Positions 37,348 through 49,665 of a stretch of 64,000 nt of DNA are shown in pieces. The notes under the pieces were generated by a model that saw nothing but the letters and a program-made list of their open reading frames with translations, had not been told where the DNA came from and searched no databases. Position 1 is the first letter of the stretch, and each line of letters starts with the position of its first letter. The position numbers and the translations under genes were made by a program. This DNA is from Klebsormidium nitens (lineage: Eukaryota > Streptophyta > Klebsormidiophyceae > Klebsormidiales > Klebsormidiaceae): assembly GCA_000708835.1 (NCBI GenBank), contig DF237232.1, forward strand, positions 1 to 64,000, in the 5' to 3' direction.

Positions 37348-39091
37348 TTACAAGTAACCCTGCTTCCTGGCCTGGACACCTATTTGTCCAAGAGTCAAGA
37401 CGAGGAAGAGGCCAAGGTGCCACGTGATCATCCACAACCTGCATCAACCCACGCCCGTAATCAGAAGACTTCTTCCCCAACATGCTCAAAATTGCGGTCC
37501 CACTTTGCGGATGTGAAGTCCAATCTGTTAACATCCAAACATGAGCATCAGATGGCTCAGAAGCACTGCAACGTATGCTCGGACGCCACCCAGTCCTAAA
37601 CAAGCTGTTGCACTCACCAGAAAGGAGAGTCGGCCGCGGGCCCGGTGGGGAAGTGGGCAAGCTCCGGTCCAATGGACTTGAAGAAGAGGCCGGAGAGGCT
37701 GTCCCCGTTGATGCAGGGGATGCTCGAGGGCAGGATCCAGCCAATGAGAGAGATGCCGGGAACAATGGGCTCCCCAAACTTGCGCTCAAAGTTGTCGTCA
37801 AAGCTGCGCCGGCAATGGGTGACAAGTCAGGCAAGCGCAATTTGGATGAAGCCCGGTATAAACTGCATCATGCTGACATCTGCAATGCACTCTACACCGT
37901 AGACAACGAGTTCTATGCAATTGTGCCTACAAGAAGTGCTCACCAGACTGTGCGGGCGTTTGACCTGGCCACCTTGTTGGCGACGCGCCTGCCGGTGAAG
38001 CTGCTAGCCAAGGCTGCACAAAGGGCAGGAGGCTTATTCAGGTTGTGTCCGCAGGGTTGGTTATCAGGCGGCTTCGTCACACCACGCGATTGTTTTTGGG
38101 TCAATAAGGTGTGCCTATCAGGGCCTTCATCAGATTCAACCCCTACCAGACATCTTTTATCCCCACCCAGGGCCTCCTAATAAGCCACCAGTCTCCACCG
38201 GTGAAGCAGATAGAGACCTGCCCCTTGATCAACCAGCCTCCAATTAGAAAACAGGCAGCACCAATGGGAGAGCCAACTAGCAGTAGGGCCTACGTGCCCC
38301 GGAATGCACAGGGAACTCTTGCAGTAGTCCTCTGATCTTCAGCTTGGAAGTTGGCCAACATTACAAAAGATGTTGAAGATAGATAAAAGGGCATCATTCC
38401 AATCCCAAGCTACGCCTAATGATCATATGGGGGTTCTAAACTGATTCTTGTAACAATGCCAGGCAATGCTACAGCAGTACACTAGGTACCAGAAACTCGG
38501 CAGATGCATATGGTGTTTATCCCACATTCCGAAAACAAGCCCTCTGTGCAAGTTCACAGTAGGGCAGTGTCTTGGCTCCTGATTTTGACATACTGCAATG
38601 CAATTCGTAGGCCTATGGGTCCCCTTGTGCTGTCATTTTTAACAGGTTGGGTTCAATAAGTTGGTATACCCATCTTGACCCAAGGCCAGAGCTCAAAGCA
38701 TGAAACTGTCCATTCTAACATTTATAACGTCCATCATTGTAGGGCAATCTCGGAGGATGTCCGTGGCAAGGTAAGCTCACTATGGTAGATTGAAGTACGA
38801 GTGCTGATGCATCTGGCTGCAGACTTTGCTCCTCAATGAGAGTTTACTGAAAGCATCCAGAGATATATAGCTATGTCTTCCGAAAGAGTACATTCCCAAG
38901 CCCAAGGAATCATGGCGTTGGATGCTAAGTCCATTTTTCTTTCTGCATTCATACAAAGTCCGCGCTCCGGATGATCAACCATTTGCACCAATCTTACCTG
39001 GCCTGGAAGGAGACGCAACCTTGCGAGCCAATGAGGCTCCAGCCAGTCCAGTGATGGGGGCCACAATGCCCAGGGAGCAAGCGGTGGCCAT
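37348..39091 (-). CDS. PSAO: Photosystem I subunit O precursor
   Basis: Four exons: 39091-38998, 38013-37944, 37803-37618, 37438-37348; 146 residues (Arabidopsis about 140). PsaO is a nuclear-encoded, two-helix thylakoid protein on the LHCII-docking side of photosystem I, involved in state transitions. Residues 1 to about 54 are a chloroplast transit peptide (start MATACSLGIVAPITG, then RRVANKVARSNART, basic, no acidic residues). The mature protein starts near CFDDNFERKFGEP. Conserved core: GWILPSSIPCINGDSLSGLF and FKSIGPELAHFPTGPA; second helix LWMITWHLGLFLVLTLGQIG; end ARKQGYL. Phases 1, 2, 2 agree at all joints. The transit peptide is split by a 984-base first intron, very large for so small a gene. 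Complete and without damage. Confidence 0.95.
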
Positions 39092-40418
39092 GGCGGCGAT
39101 GCTACAGTCCCTCCCACACGCTAGCTAGCCTGCACGTCTAGAATCTCTTCCACCCTGCGGCCTCAAATCGCTGCGGCTTCCAAGAAACTCTTCCTGTAGG
39201 TAGAGCAGTGTAGGCTGAATGAGCTGTTGCAGATCTGCTCACGACTGGCACGAGGGCTGTGTCAAATTTCAATGCATGCCCCCGGCTTTGAAAGATCCAC
39301 ACGACCACTCCCTTCTCGCCTATTGGCGGAGCGGGGATAAGCAGATCCTCCTCTTACGGTTTTTGCCTGTCATGCAGGTTTCTTGTATACGCGGATCGAA
39401 ATTTTTGAAGAGGATTGGACTTACGCCACGTGTCAAATTTCAATCTCTGCAAATAAAGAACGCGCAGAGCGGCGACCGCCCGCCCGCGGCCTCAGCGCCG
39501 CCCGCATCACGCTGTCGCCCCATTGCGCACAGAAGCAAGGCCATGCCACCATCGACTCGACTGCCAGAGCAACATTTGATGCGAACCCGGAAGACGTATT
39601 TGGCTCCGGCATGTTATGCTCAGCTGCATGACGCTGCAATAGCCTCATGAGTAACAACCTTTTTGAGGACACAACGGTAAGTAAACCCGGTAGGACCTAT
39701 AATAAAATGCATTCATCAAGGTGCACATGATCATGACCGGCCGGGCCTACCCGGACTATACAGGAGGTACGTTGGATTTGAGATGCAATTATTCTGCATG
39801 ATGCCCTTGTACGCACCCTGCAAGCAATTTGTCAGTTGCAACTCACTGATTGCATATACAACCTTTGCTTTAGTACGTGGACGGACGTCAATCGATACAA
39901 TTTCAAAACCGTCCGATCTTGAATCCCTCTTTTCTTACTTTCCTACACAGTTTTCAAGCGTTCCTGTGCAGCATTAGTAAACCTTCTGCTGGATACGTTC
40001 GTGAGTCCTTGCACTCAATCGGACGAGTACGGTAGTTTCTATCGTTCATTGACTCAAAGCTTTCATCAACATGCACAACTGTGAACATACACCATATACA
40101 TATGCCAGTTCAACCCGTTGAACACAGATTAGGAAGTCCACCGGCTGAATTGCAAATCAAAGCAGTGCACATAGACGTTACCAGATCCATACGGGCCGCA
40201 ACCCACTCACACCCACTCAGCATACAATTGCACGGACGACGACGGCTGTAAAACCAGTCCGTCAAGAATCGAGGCTCTCAATTCAAGAGGAAAAGGATCC
40301 AACACCGAGAAACTCGGGCTCGTCCCTGGGTCCCATGGTGCACATTTACGTCCAAAAGCATAATGCAGACAGGACAGGTCTTGGCTAGGCATGACTCAAT
40401 GTGCAAAGAAAAACAGTA
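39092..40418. other. Spacer upstream of PsaO, 1.3 kb, no gene seen
   Basis: Contains the PsaO promoter and the 3-prime untranslated region of the AP-3 delta gene; both neighbours are on the minus strand. A pair of overlapping opposite-strand frames near 39383-39672 has GC-rich content but no splice support or family resemblance. Confidence 0.45.
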
Positions 40419-43400
40419 TCAGGTTACAGGTCTACTGAGGTGTTCGAAGGATATGAGAGGGGGCAGGTCGTGACCCGTTCCGCTTGCCAATGAAGGCCCC
40501 TCCTTTTCCTGTGCGTTGGCTGGTGCTGACCGCCGCGAGTGATGCTTGTGCTGGCGCCTCCCTCCTGTCCGCTCCTTCCCCAACTGCTCCGATCCAAGCT
40601 CCGTGCCCCCCGAGCCTGGCCCCCGCTGGCTACCCCTGTGCTTGCTCCTGTGACTTCGACTCCTCTTTTCCTGCTGTACTTCTTCCCCCGCGCTCCCGTG
40701 CTTCCCTGCCAGCAGGCTGGCCACGCTCTGGTCCAGCACGCCCCCCTTGAGGCTTCCCGCTGACGGCAGCCCTTCCCCGGACCTCCACCGCACCACCCCC
40801 GGCGGGAGGTCCTCGTCCAGCTTCACGATGGCCCGCGCAGGCTTGCGCTTCGGGGCCGGGGCAGGGGCTGCACACACACCAGGTGTCGAGGGTAAGCGCG
40901 GATAAACGGCCGGAGGGGCGACGACTTGCCAAAAACGGCCCATTTTCGTGCCACACAGCTTGCGGACAGTCGGACAGTGCGAAGGTGGGTGGCCGAAACG
41001 TGGACACGTTGCGATATCAGATCGACCGTTCACTGCTAGCACTCGAGCGAAAGCCGAGCATCAAGTCAAGTTTGGAAGACAGCTTGCCGACACGAAAGAA
41101 GCACCCAAAATTTCACCTTGCTGCGTAGCTCCCGCCGCCTTTTCTTGCCCGGTATCCTGCTCCGGCGCCCGCTCGTCGTTGGCCAAATAATGCTGCCCGT
41201 GCCGCTGTCGGTGCGCCGCGCGAGCAGCTCTCGCGTCCTCCGAGGCTTGGCCCTCGTCCACAGTCTGCGGCCTCTCCGCAGCGGCGTCCTCCCGCGCGCG
41301 TGCCTCGGGCCCCCACTCGGGCGGCCCCGGCATGCCGTACTCGGCACGCAGCCCCGCGAGCCCAGCTAGCGACGTGTCGAGGGGGAGCCCCGGTGGAACC
41401 TCCACCATGGCCTGCGCGTGCGGCGCCACCGGCCGCAGCTCCTCCTTCTGCGCCGCCGCCAGCCGGTGCAGCGCCCCACGCGCTGTAGGCGTGGCCGCCA
41501 AATACAGCAGCGCTGCCACATTGCCCGCGCGCTCCTGCACGGCGCTGTGGCCGCTCTCCAGCAGCGGGCCCAAGTGGGCGCGTACCAGTTGCTCCAGGGA
41601 GCCGGCCAAGCTGGGAGGGGCCTCCCCGACGTGCGGCTCGCTAGACTCTGGAGTCCCCCGGCGGTCTGGACAACCCACGTCTGATGAACCATCCTGCCCC
41701 GTCAATTGGGGAGCTGCAGCAGGTCCGGCGCGATCGGCCTGGTTGCTGGATGTCGGAAGCGCCTCCTCCGCGCCGGACAGCTCGTCTGGTGTCCCGCCCC
41801 CCTCCGCTGGGTTGCCGGCCGCGTCTTCCTGCTCGGGTGGAATTGCGCGGAGGGCAGACGTGGAGGGCAGAGGGGCCCATACCACGGTGGGCGCAGCGTT
41901 GGCAGCGGCTGATGCTGCGCCCCCAGACGAGGCCGCTCGAGCGTGCAGCAACAGCTTGAGAATAGCCTGCAGAGCAGCCACGAGAACAGCACAAAGCAGG
42001 TAATCAAATGATGGAGACTCATAGGGACGAACATTGCCGCGTCTCGTTCACTGCCCTTGCTTCGACTGCCGTAGAGTGGCGGGCTCTATAGTGCAAGGAG
42101 AGCCTTCGGTGCAACAGCAACGAGACGGCAAGCTTAAAGTTGGGGTCGAGCAGCACTCGGCGGTAGCAATCCCAAGCAGGGCTCCAGTCGCCAACCTCTT
42201 AGTACTCAGGCGCCACGCTTGCAAGCGACGCTGAGCCCGACCAGCCAAGCAGCCTTATAAATTTGTTTCAAATCACAAAACACGTCGACTTGCTCAAAAT
42301 GTGAACCGGCCTGCCTTGACAGCCCCTTCAATCTCTCGGCTCGCGCTAGCATTTCAATCAAAAGGCTGACCTGCACAATCACGGCCTGCACGCCCGCGGG
42401 CAGCGCCGTCACGTTGGGCTGCAGCAGGGCCTCCAGCACGCCCCGCGGGTCCCGTACGTGCTCAGCGTACTCGCCCGTGATCCACGCTGCAGCGCCCAGA
42501 GCGGCGCTCACTGTGGGGTGGGCGGGGCCGCCCCGAAGCAGCGACGGGGCCAGGAGTAAGTCTGCACGCGACACGTGCCATCAGGATTGCACTCGTTCGA
42601 AACGGCCGTATAAGGCATCAAACAGACGGGGCGCAACCCCAACAGGACCAGGAGGTCCAGGCCGGGGAACGTCCAAGCCACCCACCCGCTTCAAGAGACC
42701 AACCATGTGGGGCCGTCAGTCAACACTTTATCTCGACGTAAAGCAAACAAACGGGTAACAGGTCTGTGTACTTTGGAATGCTCGGTGGTCAATCACGGCT
42801 CTCTCTCGAAAGCCCTGTAACGTCGTTGCTCCTCTTATCTCAACCCTTTAGCAGGCCTTTGGGCCAGCAGTGACCGCAGTCGTGGCCGCTTACCCCGGGC
42901 ATGGTGCACGAGGTCGGGGCGGCAGTCGGGCACCCGCAGCGCGAGGTCTTCCAGCTGCGCCGCCACTGCGCCGCCGTGGGGCGAGCCGGGCACCGCCGCC
43001 AGCTCCACAAGCACGCTCACATACCTGCGGCGGCAGGACGCACAGAGCCGTCAGTAAGATCGGAGCGGTGAGGGGACATTGCCATAAAACCTGGATTATG
43101 TACGGAGAGATTGAACCGGCGCCAAAGCCTTTTACATTCACACTCACACATAGAACAAAAAGGAAGAGCACTCTGGAGCTTGGCATGAAAGCGTTCAGAC
43201 TGTCTCGAAGTTCGTCATCCGCCTTCCTGCATACTTCCGACCCATCGTTTGACCTTCGCTCAGCATAATATATCGTTCGGCTGACTCCAGATGAAGAAAT
43301 TCTGCTCAATTGTGCCGAGTCAACCAAATAATCTGCTACGCTGTGCCAAGACCTCACACTTACCTCAAGGGTCATAACCTCGTAAGCGTAGACGTCGGAA

Positions 43401-45844
43401 AATGAAGTTGTAAGTTCTCTCACTGTGCGTATCACTGTGAGTATCAGACTTATCGAAAATGAGCTAATATTTTTGACATCCACTTCATGGTGAGTTTTCG
43501 ACCATTTTGACAGACCATTTCGAGAGCATAGACTCAACAAGTACTTCGAGATAAGCTTGCACGTCCACAAATGGAAGAGTGGCGTAGAACCCCTGCCCCT
43601 GCTCAGATCCTTGTCCACTGGTCACACCCTTGGCCCACGCTCAGGAAAACGGTGCATAACTTCCTGCGGCCCTGCGTCTCGGCCCCTCACCATGCGAAGT
43701 CCGCCACAAGAGCGTAGTGGTCACGCGAATTCAGGTCCAGCAGCGCCGCCATGAGCTGGAACTGGAAGTCCGGCTCCACCGCGCCGCCCCGCACCAGGCG
43801 CAGCAGGGCCTCGCTCACGAGCGCGGCGTCGTCGGGGGTGGCCACCAGCGCGCGCACCAGGCGCAGCGCCACCGCCTGGATCGTGGGGTCCGCGTCGCTG
43901 AGGCACGCCAGAGCGGTGCCGTGGTGCGGGGCCACCACAGCGGCCTGCCCGGGGAGCAGCCGCTCCAGCGCCAGCAGCCCTGCACGCCACCGCCGCAGTG
44001 ATCAGGCAAAGGGCGAGCCGGGGGCTAACTTTCTACTCCATCAGGGGCCGGCCATATGTGTCTAGGAGTAACTAAGGTATTCCGCAGTCAGTTAGTGCTT
44101 AACGATGCAGCAACTCCCGTTCAGGGGTGTCAGCCGAGAGGCAAGCCTTCAATGAGGCCCCGCAAAGTGTCCCTGGTCCGCCCCTAAGTGTCTGGCCTGG
44201 TCGACGACCTCTGTTCAGTGTATGCAGAGCAGGTTTTGCCGTCGCCTCCTCACCGAGGTAGCGCAGGTTGGCGTCCTCGTCCTGGATAAATTCGCGCAGC
44301 TTGTCTCCGCACAGGGCCATGACCTCGGGGTGGTGCGGCAGGCTGGCGGTCGCGGTGCGCACGCACTCGTATGCCAGGCTCTTGGCGGGAGTCCGCTCCA
44401 GGATGGCCGTAAGGGGGGCCGCCAGGCGCGCGGCGAGGCGCGGCTCCAGGGGCGCCAGCACGGCAAACAGCTTGACCAGCTTGATGACGAGCCAGGTGTG
44501 GCTACTGCGCGTGAGCAGGGCGAAGAGGGGCGGGGCCAGGGGCAGGTACGCAGACGGGGCAGAGCTGGAGCACACCAGCTCACACAGCACGTTCACGGCG
44601 CAGCACACCACCGACGTCTCACTGTCCTGCGAACCAAGGGGGCAACAGAGTGATGCAGGGGGTTTTCTGGTTGAGCAGTCACATGTGATGCGTTCAGAAT
44701 GTGCGAACTTGCTCGAAGAGGTACCTCAGTAAACAATGAAGGCATTTGATCGGTTGTGACATACGCCATCAGAACAACAATTGCACAGCTTGTGAAGGGG
44801 GTGGAAGCCATAGGCAGGGCGACTGCCAGCCCGCGCAGGTGGGGGCCGCTCACATTGAGGCTGTCCACCAGGGCCTTGAAGGCGGAGTGGGGCGCAGTGT
44901 CAGGGTCTGCGCGGAAGAAGTGGTGCAGCACCAGGACGGCGCGCTTGCGCACAGCCAGGCGGCCGGACAGCAGAGCACGGCACACGTCGGGGAGGAGGTC
45001 GCGCGCCAGGGAGGGGGTCAGCACGCGCGAGAGAGCGTTCAGGGCCTGAGCAGCCTCGTACTGCACGCCAAGGCAGGGCCGTCACTCCAACGCTCCACCA
45101 ACTAAGAGCGCCAGGGCAGAGACGGTCCACCATACATTCTCAGAAGCTGAACACGCCGGCTATCACAACAATCCCAATCCTGTTTCTGCAATCCGACAAG
45201 TATCTTGCCTTCTCAGAAAACAACTAAGAAAGTTGGAAGGATTTGATAACATGGCTGACCTCGTTTTGCGAAGCGAGGTCCTTTTTGAAGAGGTTTGTGG
45301 CGAGGAGCAGGAGGTCGGAGTGACCTGTGAATGAGTGGCAGAGTGCGAGGTAGCCCGCCTGCTTGTGCCAGAAGCGCGCCTGGCTCATCACCTCCAGGCA
45401 GTGGAACGATGCCCACTCCATGCCACTGCCCTGCACGCAGCCCCCAGCAAGATATCAAGAACCGGGATCAGAGGACGAATGATAAGCCAGGAACACAGAC
45501 GATGACCCAACTGTTGGCCTTCAGCCCCCAACAGTCGGTCTGTCTAACAAAATTTGCTTAGATGCTTGCTTGCAGCCACCTTTGTAGCACCCTCCAAGAC
45601 AGCAGATGCTGATGGTGGCACGCTACGGAGGCGGGGGTGCACCACCACCGACTGCACGGCCTACCTGCAGCATTGCAATGTATGTGACTTTCTGCAGCGC
45701 AGTTGCTTTGATGTGGGGGTCAGTGGACCGTATCTCCCTCTTGCAGTCCGCCAGCGCAGCCTCCAGGAAGGCCGCCTCCCCCAGGCTGGTGCTGCGCAGC
45801 GCCTTCACCAGGTCCGTCAGCGTGTTCTGAAAGAACGACTCCAT
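40419..45844 (-). CDS. AP3D: AP-3 adaptor complex, delta-adaptin large subunit
   Basis: Nine exons: 45844-45665, 45430-45260, 45060-44854, 44626-44254, 43979-43691, 43024-42894, 42561-42371, 41966-41117, 40867-40419; 946 residues (Arabidopsis delta about 870). AP-3 sorts membrane cargo from endosome/trans-Golgi to vacuole or lysosome-related organelles. The trunk (1 to about 514) is an alpha-solenoid: SFFQNTLTDLVKALRS at the start, DPHIKATALQKVTYIAML, GMEWASFHCLEVMSQ, LSRVLTPSLARDLLPDV, VRKRAVLVLHHFFR, SSHTWLVIKLVKLFAVLAPL, LRYLG, and DFAWYVSVLVELA, the order and wording of delta rather than other adaptins. From about 515 on there is an Ala/Pro/Glu-rich hinge followed by a lysine/arginine/serine tail (KRKPARAIVKLDEDLPPGVV, then RSRSHRSKH). 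All phases agree. The two-exon hinge and tail are the least conserved part and the last intron donor is inferred. Confidence 0.9.
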
Positions 45845-46747
45845 GGGGGCATGCGAGTGGCGCGCGCCAATGCAAGCAGCTTAGCAGCAAAAGCAGACGA
45901 GGACAGAGCGAGCTGTGTCCTGCCCGCCTGCCTCAGTTGGAACCACTTTTGCACTTTCGAGTGCTCGCCTTCAATGTCAGCAGCTCCTTGCGCATGCAGG
46001 ACATTTGAATGATTCATCGAGCATCCTACAAAATGCTTGCGTGATCCCTGCAAACTTGTGTACGTGCAGATAGCCAGCAAGCAGCAAACCCTAAAATGGC
46101 CCAAACCCTAATTTGCAAACTGTCACCTCGAACGGCAGCTGGACACTCAATATAGCTCACAATTTTCTTCAACCCCTTTGGTGCTTTGGCGCCCTAGTTT
46201 ATAGGAGGGGTTCCTGCTCGCTGCGGCTCAGCTCCTTCCTACCTCCGTTTGCTGATCCTCCCAGATGGGGTTTCTGTTGATCAGGACGCAAGAGAATTAC
46301 GATTTATTGCTTTGAAAGGTAAACTTCATGTAGCATGTTACTTTTCAGTACGAATACAGATTGTTTAAGTAGAGGCTCTCAGCCAGCTGGTGGTGCTACA
46401 CAAGTCTGCAAACTTTCTTTCTGGTTGATTGCAGAAGAAGCATCAGATTACCTGCCCCAAATGTGGTGCTTGCAAACAAAACTGGGCTCATTGTGAGTCA
46501 TATCCAGCTTTGTATCCTTAAAAACATGGTTTCCTGATTCTCTCTGCCAGATCATGTTACATAGTCCCAGGGTGAATGTCCGGAAGGAGGGACTGCGTTC
46601 TTTACACTTCTCCCACATTGAGGGCCTCTTGGGGTGCACAAATGCAAGCCTACCTTGCGGGGCCAGAGGAGCGAACAGATAACCACAGCAAGCTTTGGAT
46701 TTTGAGTGTGAGTCCGTGACAACCAGGATGTGCGGCCCGGGGCTCCC
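45845..46747. promoter_or_regulatory. Head-to-head spacer with two telo-box motifs
   Basis: Separates the start codons of AP-3 delta (minus) and the coiled-coil gene (plus). AAACCCTAA occurs at 46086-46094 and again at 46103-46111, 17 bases apart in the same orientation, about 250 bases upstream of the AP-3 delta start. No coding sequence is evident. The promoter role of the motif is inferred from land plants. Confidence 0.6.
46086..46111. promoter_or_regulatory. Two direct AAACCCTAA telo-boxes
   Basis: Two exact copies of the nine-base telo-box 17 bases apart in the same orientation, in the spacer between AP-3 delta and the coiled-coil gene. The spacing is shorter than two helical turns. 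Confidence 0.7.
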
Positions 46748-49665
46748 ATGGCCAGGGATGATTACAACCGCTGGGGAACTGGAGGTGACCAGCTGGCGCC
46801 CCTGCCCTCCACGACCTTTGCGGAAGCGCTAGGTAGAATCAGCCGCCAATGGGTCCCGCACGACTTGCCGTCTGCACAGGACATTGTGGGGAAGAACGAA
46901 GCCCCGGGCCCAGATGGCCGTGGACCCCAGCTAGGCCGGGCGTCCTGTGGCACCCAGACTGTGGGGGACGCGGGTGTGGCTGGTCTGCGGCTGCTGGGAA
47001 CAACAACACGGAGGGGCTTCCAGGAGGGCTTGCCCGCGTGGCAGGAGGAGGACAGCCCCCCCAGCTATGCCGGGTGGAGCCCCGCTACGGAGCGGCCAAT
47101 TCGGGACAGCCTGGGGCGGGAAAACGAAAGGGGGGAGTCCGGGGGGCTGTCCAAGGAGGGCAGCCGCAGGGCGAGCCTGGGGGAGGTGGCGGGGGAGAAG
47201 GGCGAGAGGCAGCGGGAGTGGTACCAGCGCATGCTGCTGGCGCTGAAGCTGAAGCAGGCCAAGCGCATCGAGGACATGGAGGCGCGCTTCGAGGAGGAGC
47301 TGCGGCGGCGCACGGACATGCACGAGACAGCGCTGCAGCAAATGGCAGCGCAGGCGGCAGGTGAGGGGGCAGTGGGGAAACCAGGGCACCAGGCGTAGTC
47401 ACAAGAAGGACTGCCGGCTCTGTGCCATTGGATTAGTCCCTCATTGATACAACCAGCGCATGAAAAGGATAGTAGTTTGGCACCACGTTTCTGGTCCTTG
47501 GACGCAGTTCGAGGGGAGTGGTTGCTGATACTTTGTGTATGTGGCTGCAGTTGCCTCCTCTTCAGCCCAAGCGTGCGCGGCAGCCCAGGCGGCGGTGCGT
47601 GACTTGGAAGGGCAGCTGCGGGACGCGCAGGTGGTGGTAACGGAGCTGCAGGGACGACTAGCGAAGCAGCAAGAAGAGCTGGAGCTACGCCGCGAGTACG
47701 ACTTATACAAGCAGCGTAGCGCGCATGAGAAGGAGCTGGCCGCCGTGGCAGAGAAGCAGCGGGCACAGCTGGAGCAGCTCCAGGTGAGAAGCCGCTGGGG
47801 GGACACTTGGGATAAGGGCGGGGGGGGACGGTACGATCATCCTCGAGAAATATGAAGAGATACTACATGTGGCTCTGGCAGAAAACACGCAGCTTTGTGT
47901 AGTTGCACTCACTTCTGACCATGACCGGTCATATGTTTGCCCAACTGGTCCAACCAAAACCGAGAGTTACTCCATGGAAGAGAAGAGGAGGCTGATTTAA
48001 TCTCTGTAATAACCTAGCACAGTATCCTACCTGAGGGAAATCATGTTGATGACTTTGCCTGGTCGCTGACCTGCGCCGCCCTGCTGTGGCACAGGCGGAG
48101 ATGCGGCAGGCTGTGGCTGCACGGGAAGAGGCGCACGAAGGGCAGCAGGCTCTCAGGCTGCAGCATGAAGCGGAGATGCGGCACCTCCAGACGGAGCACG
48201 CCGCCCAGTTTGCCAGTGCACATGCCCAGGTGGGAAGTACGGGCTAGACAAAAGTCAACTCGTTTGAGGTTCTGCTTTCAGTTCGACGAACAGGCATTCT
48301 TTTAATCAATAAGGAACATGATTTTGAGCATAGACACGACGACGATGCCACAGGAGATCACACAAACCGGAGGCCAGCTTATAGAAATCTCCCTTGCCAT
48401 TGGCAGCCCCGTGTGCCGTCCGTAAGTTTGCGCCGGGCTGCTTCTGCAGATGTTGGCAGCGCAGCAGGCGGTGGCTGCTCGGGGGGAGGCGGAGGCGGCT
48501 GCCACAGCGCTGGCGGTGGCGCAGGCCCGTAGCGAGTACGAGAGCAAGCTGGCGGCCGCGCTGCGTAGCCTGCAGGACAGCCATGCCGAGCGCTGCGACC
48601 TGCTGGAGCAGCACTGGCAGCAGGCCAGCCAGGTGAGGCCCTGCGGCCACCTGGGCCTTGAGTCCGCCCCCTCGTTCTCAAGTGCCCGGTCGCAAAAGAG
48701 TGCCAGTACTCTGTTGACAAGTCCCCTTTTTCAAACCTTCAGCCATGCACTCTCATGTGCCGCGGCCCTCGAGCATTCTCGGCGCTCGTGTGGCTTGTCT
48801 GCGTTTAGTCCTTGCCAGCGCGATGAATCGCTGGGTCTGACTCGACTTGTGCTCGCTCTTCCAGCGGCAGAGCCACGAGTATGAGCTGGTCATCAACGAG
48901 CTGCGCGCGGCGCTGGCCACCTGCGATCCAGCCGGCGAGCCGGTGCCCGTGCTGCGCACAACAGGCCTCCGGGAGGCCCCCGAGAGTCCCCGTAGAAACG
49001 TTGCCCCCCAGCCCGGCCCGGGGACAAGGCTCGGGCCGCGCCGCCCAGGAAACGCTCCATCAGGAGAGAGGCCCGGGCCACTGGCAAGGACGCAGTCTAG
49101 CCCGCCTCGGTTGCCCCCTCCTGCTCGAGTGGCCAGCCGTGTAGTCACGCCCCAGCCCGCCAGCGAGCCTCGCGGGAGGGCCAAGAGTCCCGAGCGCGGG
49201 CCCGGTCGTGCGCAGCAGCGCACCCGTCCAAGCCCCAATATGAGCCCCCGTGAAGGCAGCTCGCCTGCCCCGATGCAGCAGGGCCGCCCCTCAACGCCCC
49301 CGGAGCGCATCCCCTACCAGGAGCTGATGAGCAGCCTGCACGAACTCGACCAACGCATGGCTCGGTCGCCCCCACGACACCGCGTTGGGCTGGACCAGGA
49401 GGCCTTGGGAAGTGGCAGCGGTGCGCAGAGGGGTTGGCAGCCTCCGGGATATGTGAGCCCCCCTCCAGCCCGGCCGCTCGCCCGGTCGGCGGCAGCCAAG
49501 CGGGCCCCCGCGCGGAGCTACCTGGACCGGCTGCTGCGGCAGCTGCGGGAAGAGCAGACGGCGGCGCAGCGCGGGGGCAGCCATGACCAAGAGCTCCTCA
49601 GCAGTGGAACCAAGAGCTTGCCGCCAGAGCACTGGAACAGGACCAAAGGGGGAGGCATAGGCTGA
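46748..49665 (+). CDS. Unidentified long coiled-coil protein
   Basis: Five exons: 46748-47360, 47551-47783, 48095-48229, 48450-48632, 48865-49665; 654 residues, phases 1, 0, 0, 0 agree. I do not recognise the family. Residues 1 to about 155 are polar and Gly/Ser/Glu-rich with no clear fold. From about 155 to 400 it is a continuous, very charged coiled coil (for example REWYQRMLLALKLKQAKRIE, then repeated blocks of the type AEMRQAV..AEMRHLQ). The last 255 residues are Pro/Arg/Ser-rich and disordered, with short conserved-looking helices PYQELMSSLHELDQRMA and SYLDRLLRQLREEQ near the end. Such an architecture is common in centrosomal, basal-body and Golgi-tether proteins; that is only an analogy. 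The start is the first ATG (MARDDYNRWG); an upstream in-frame GTG is not used in eukaryotes. Confidence 0.7.
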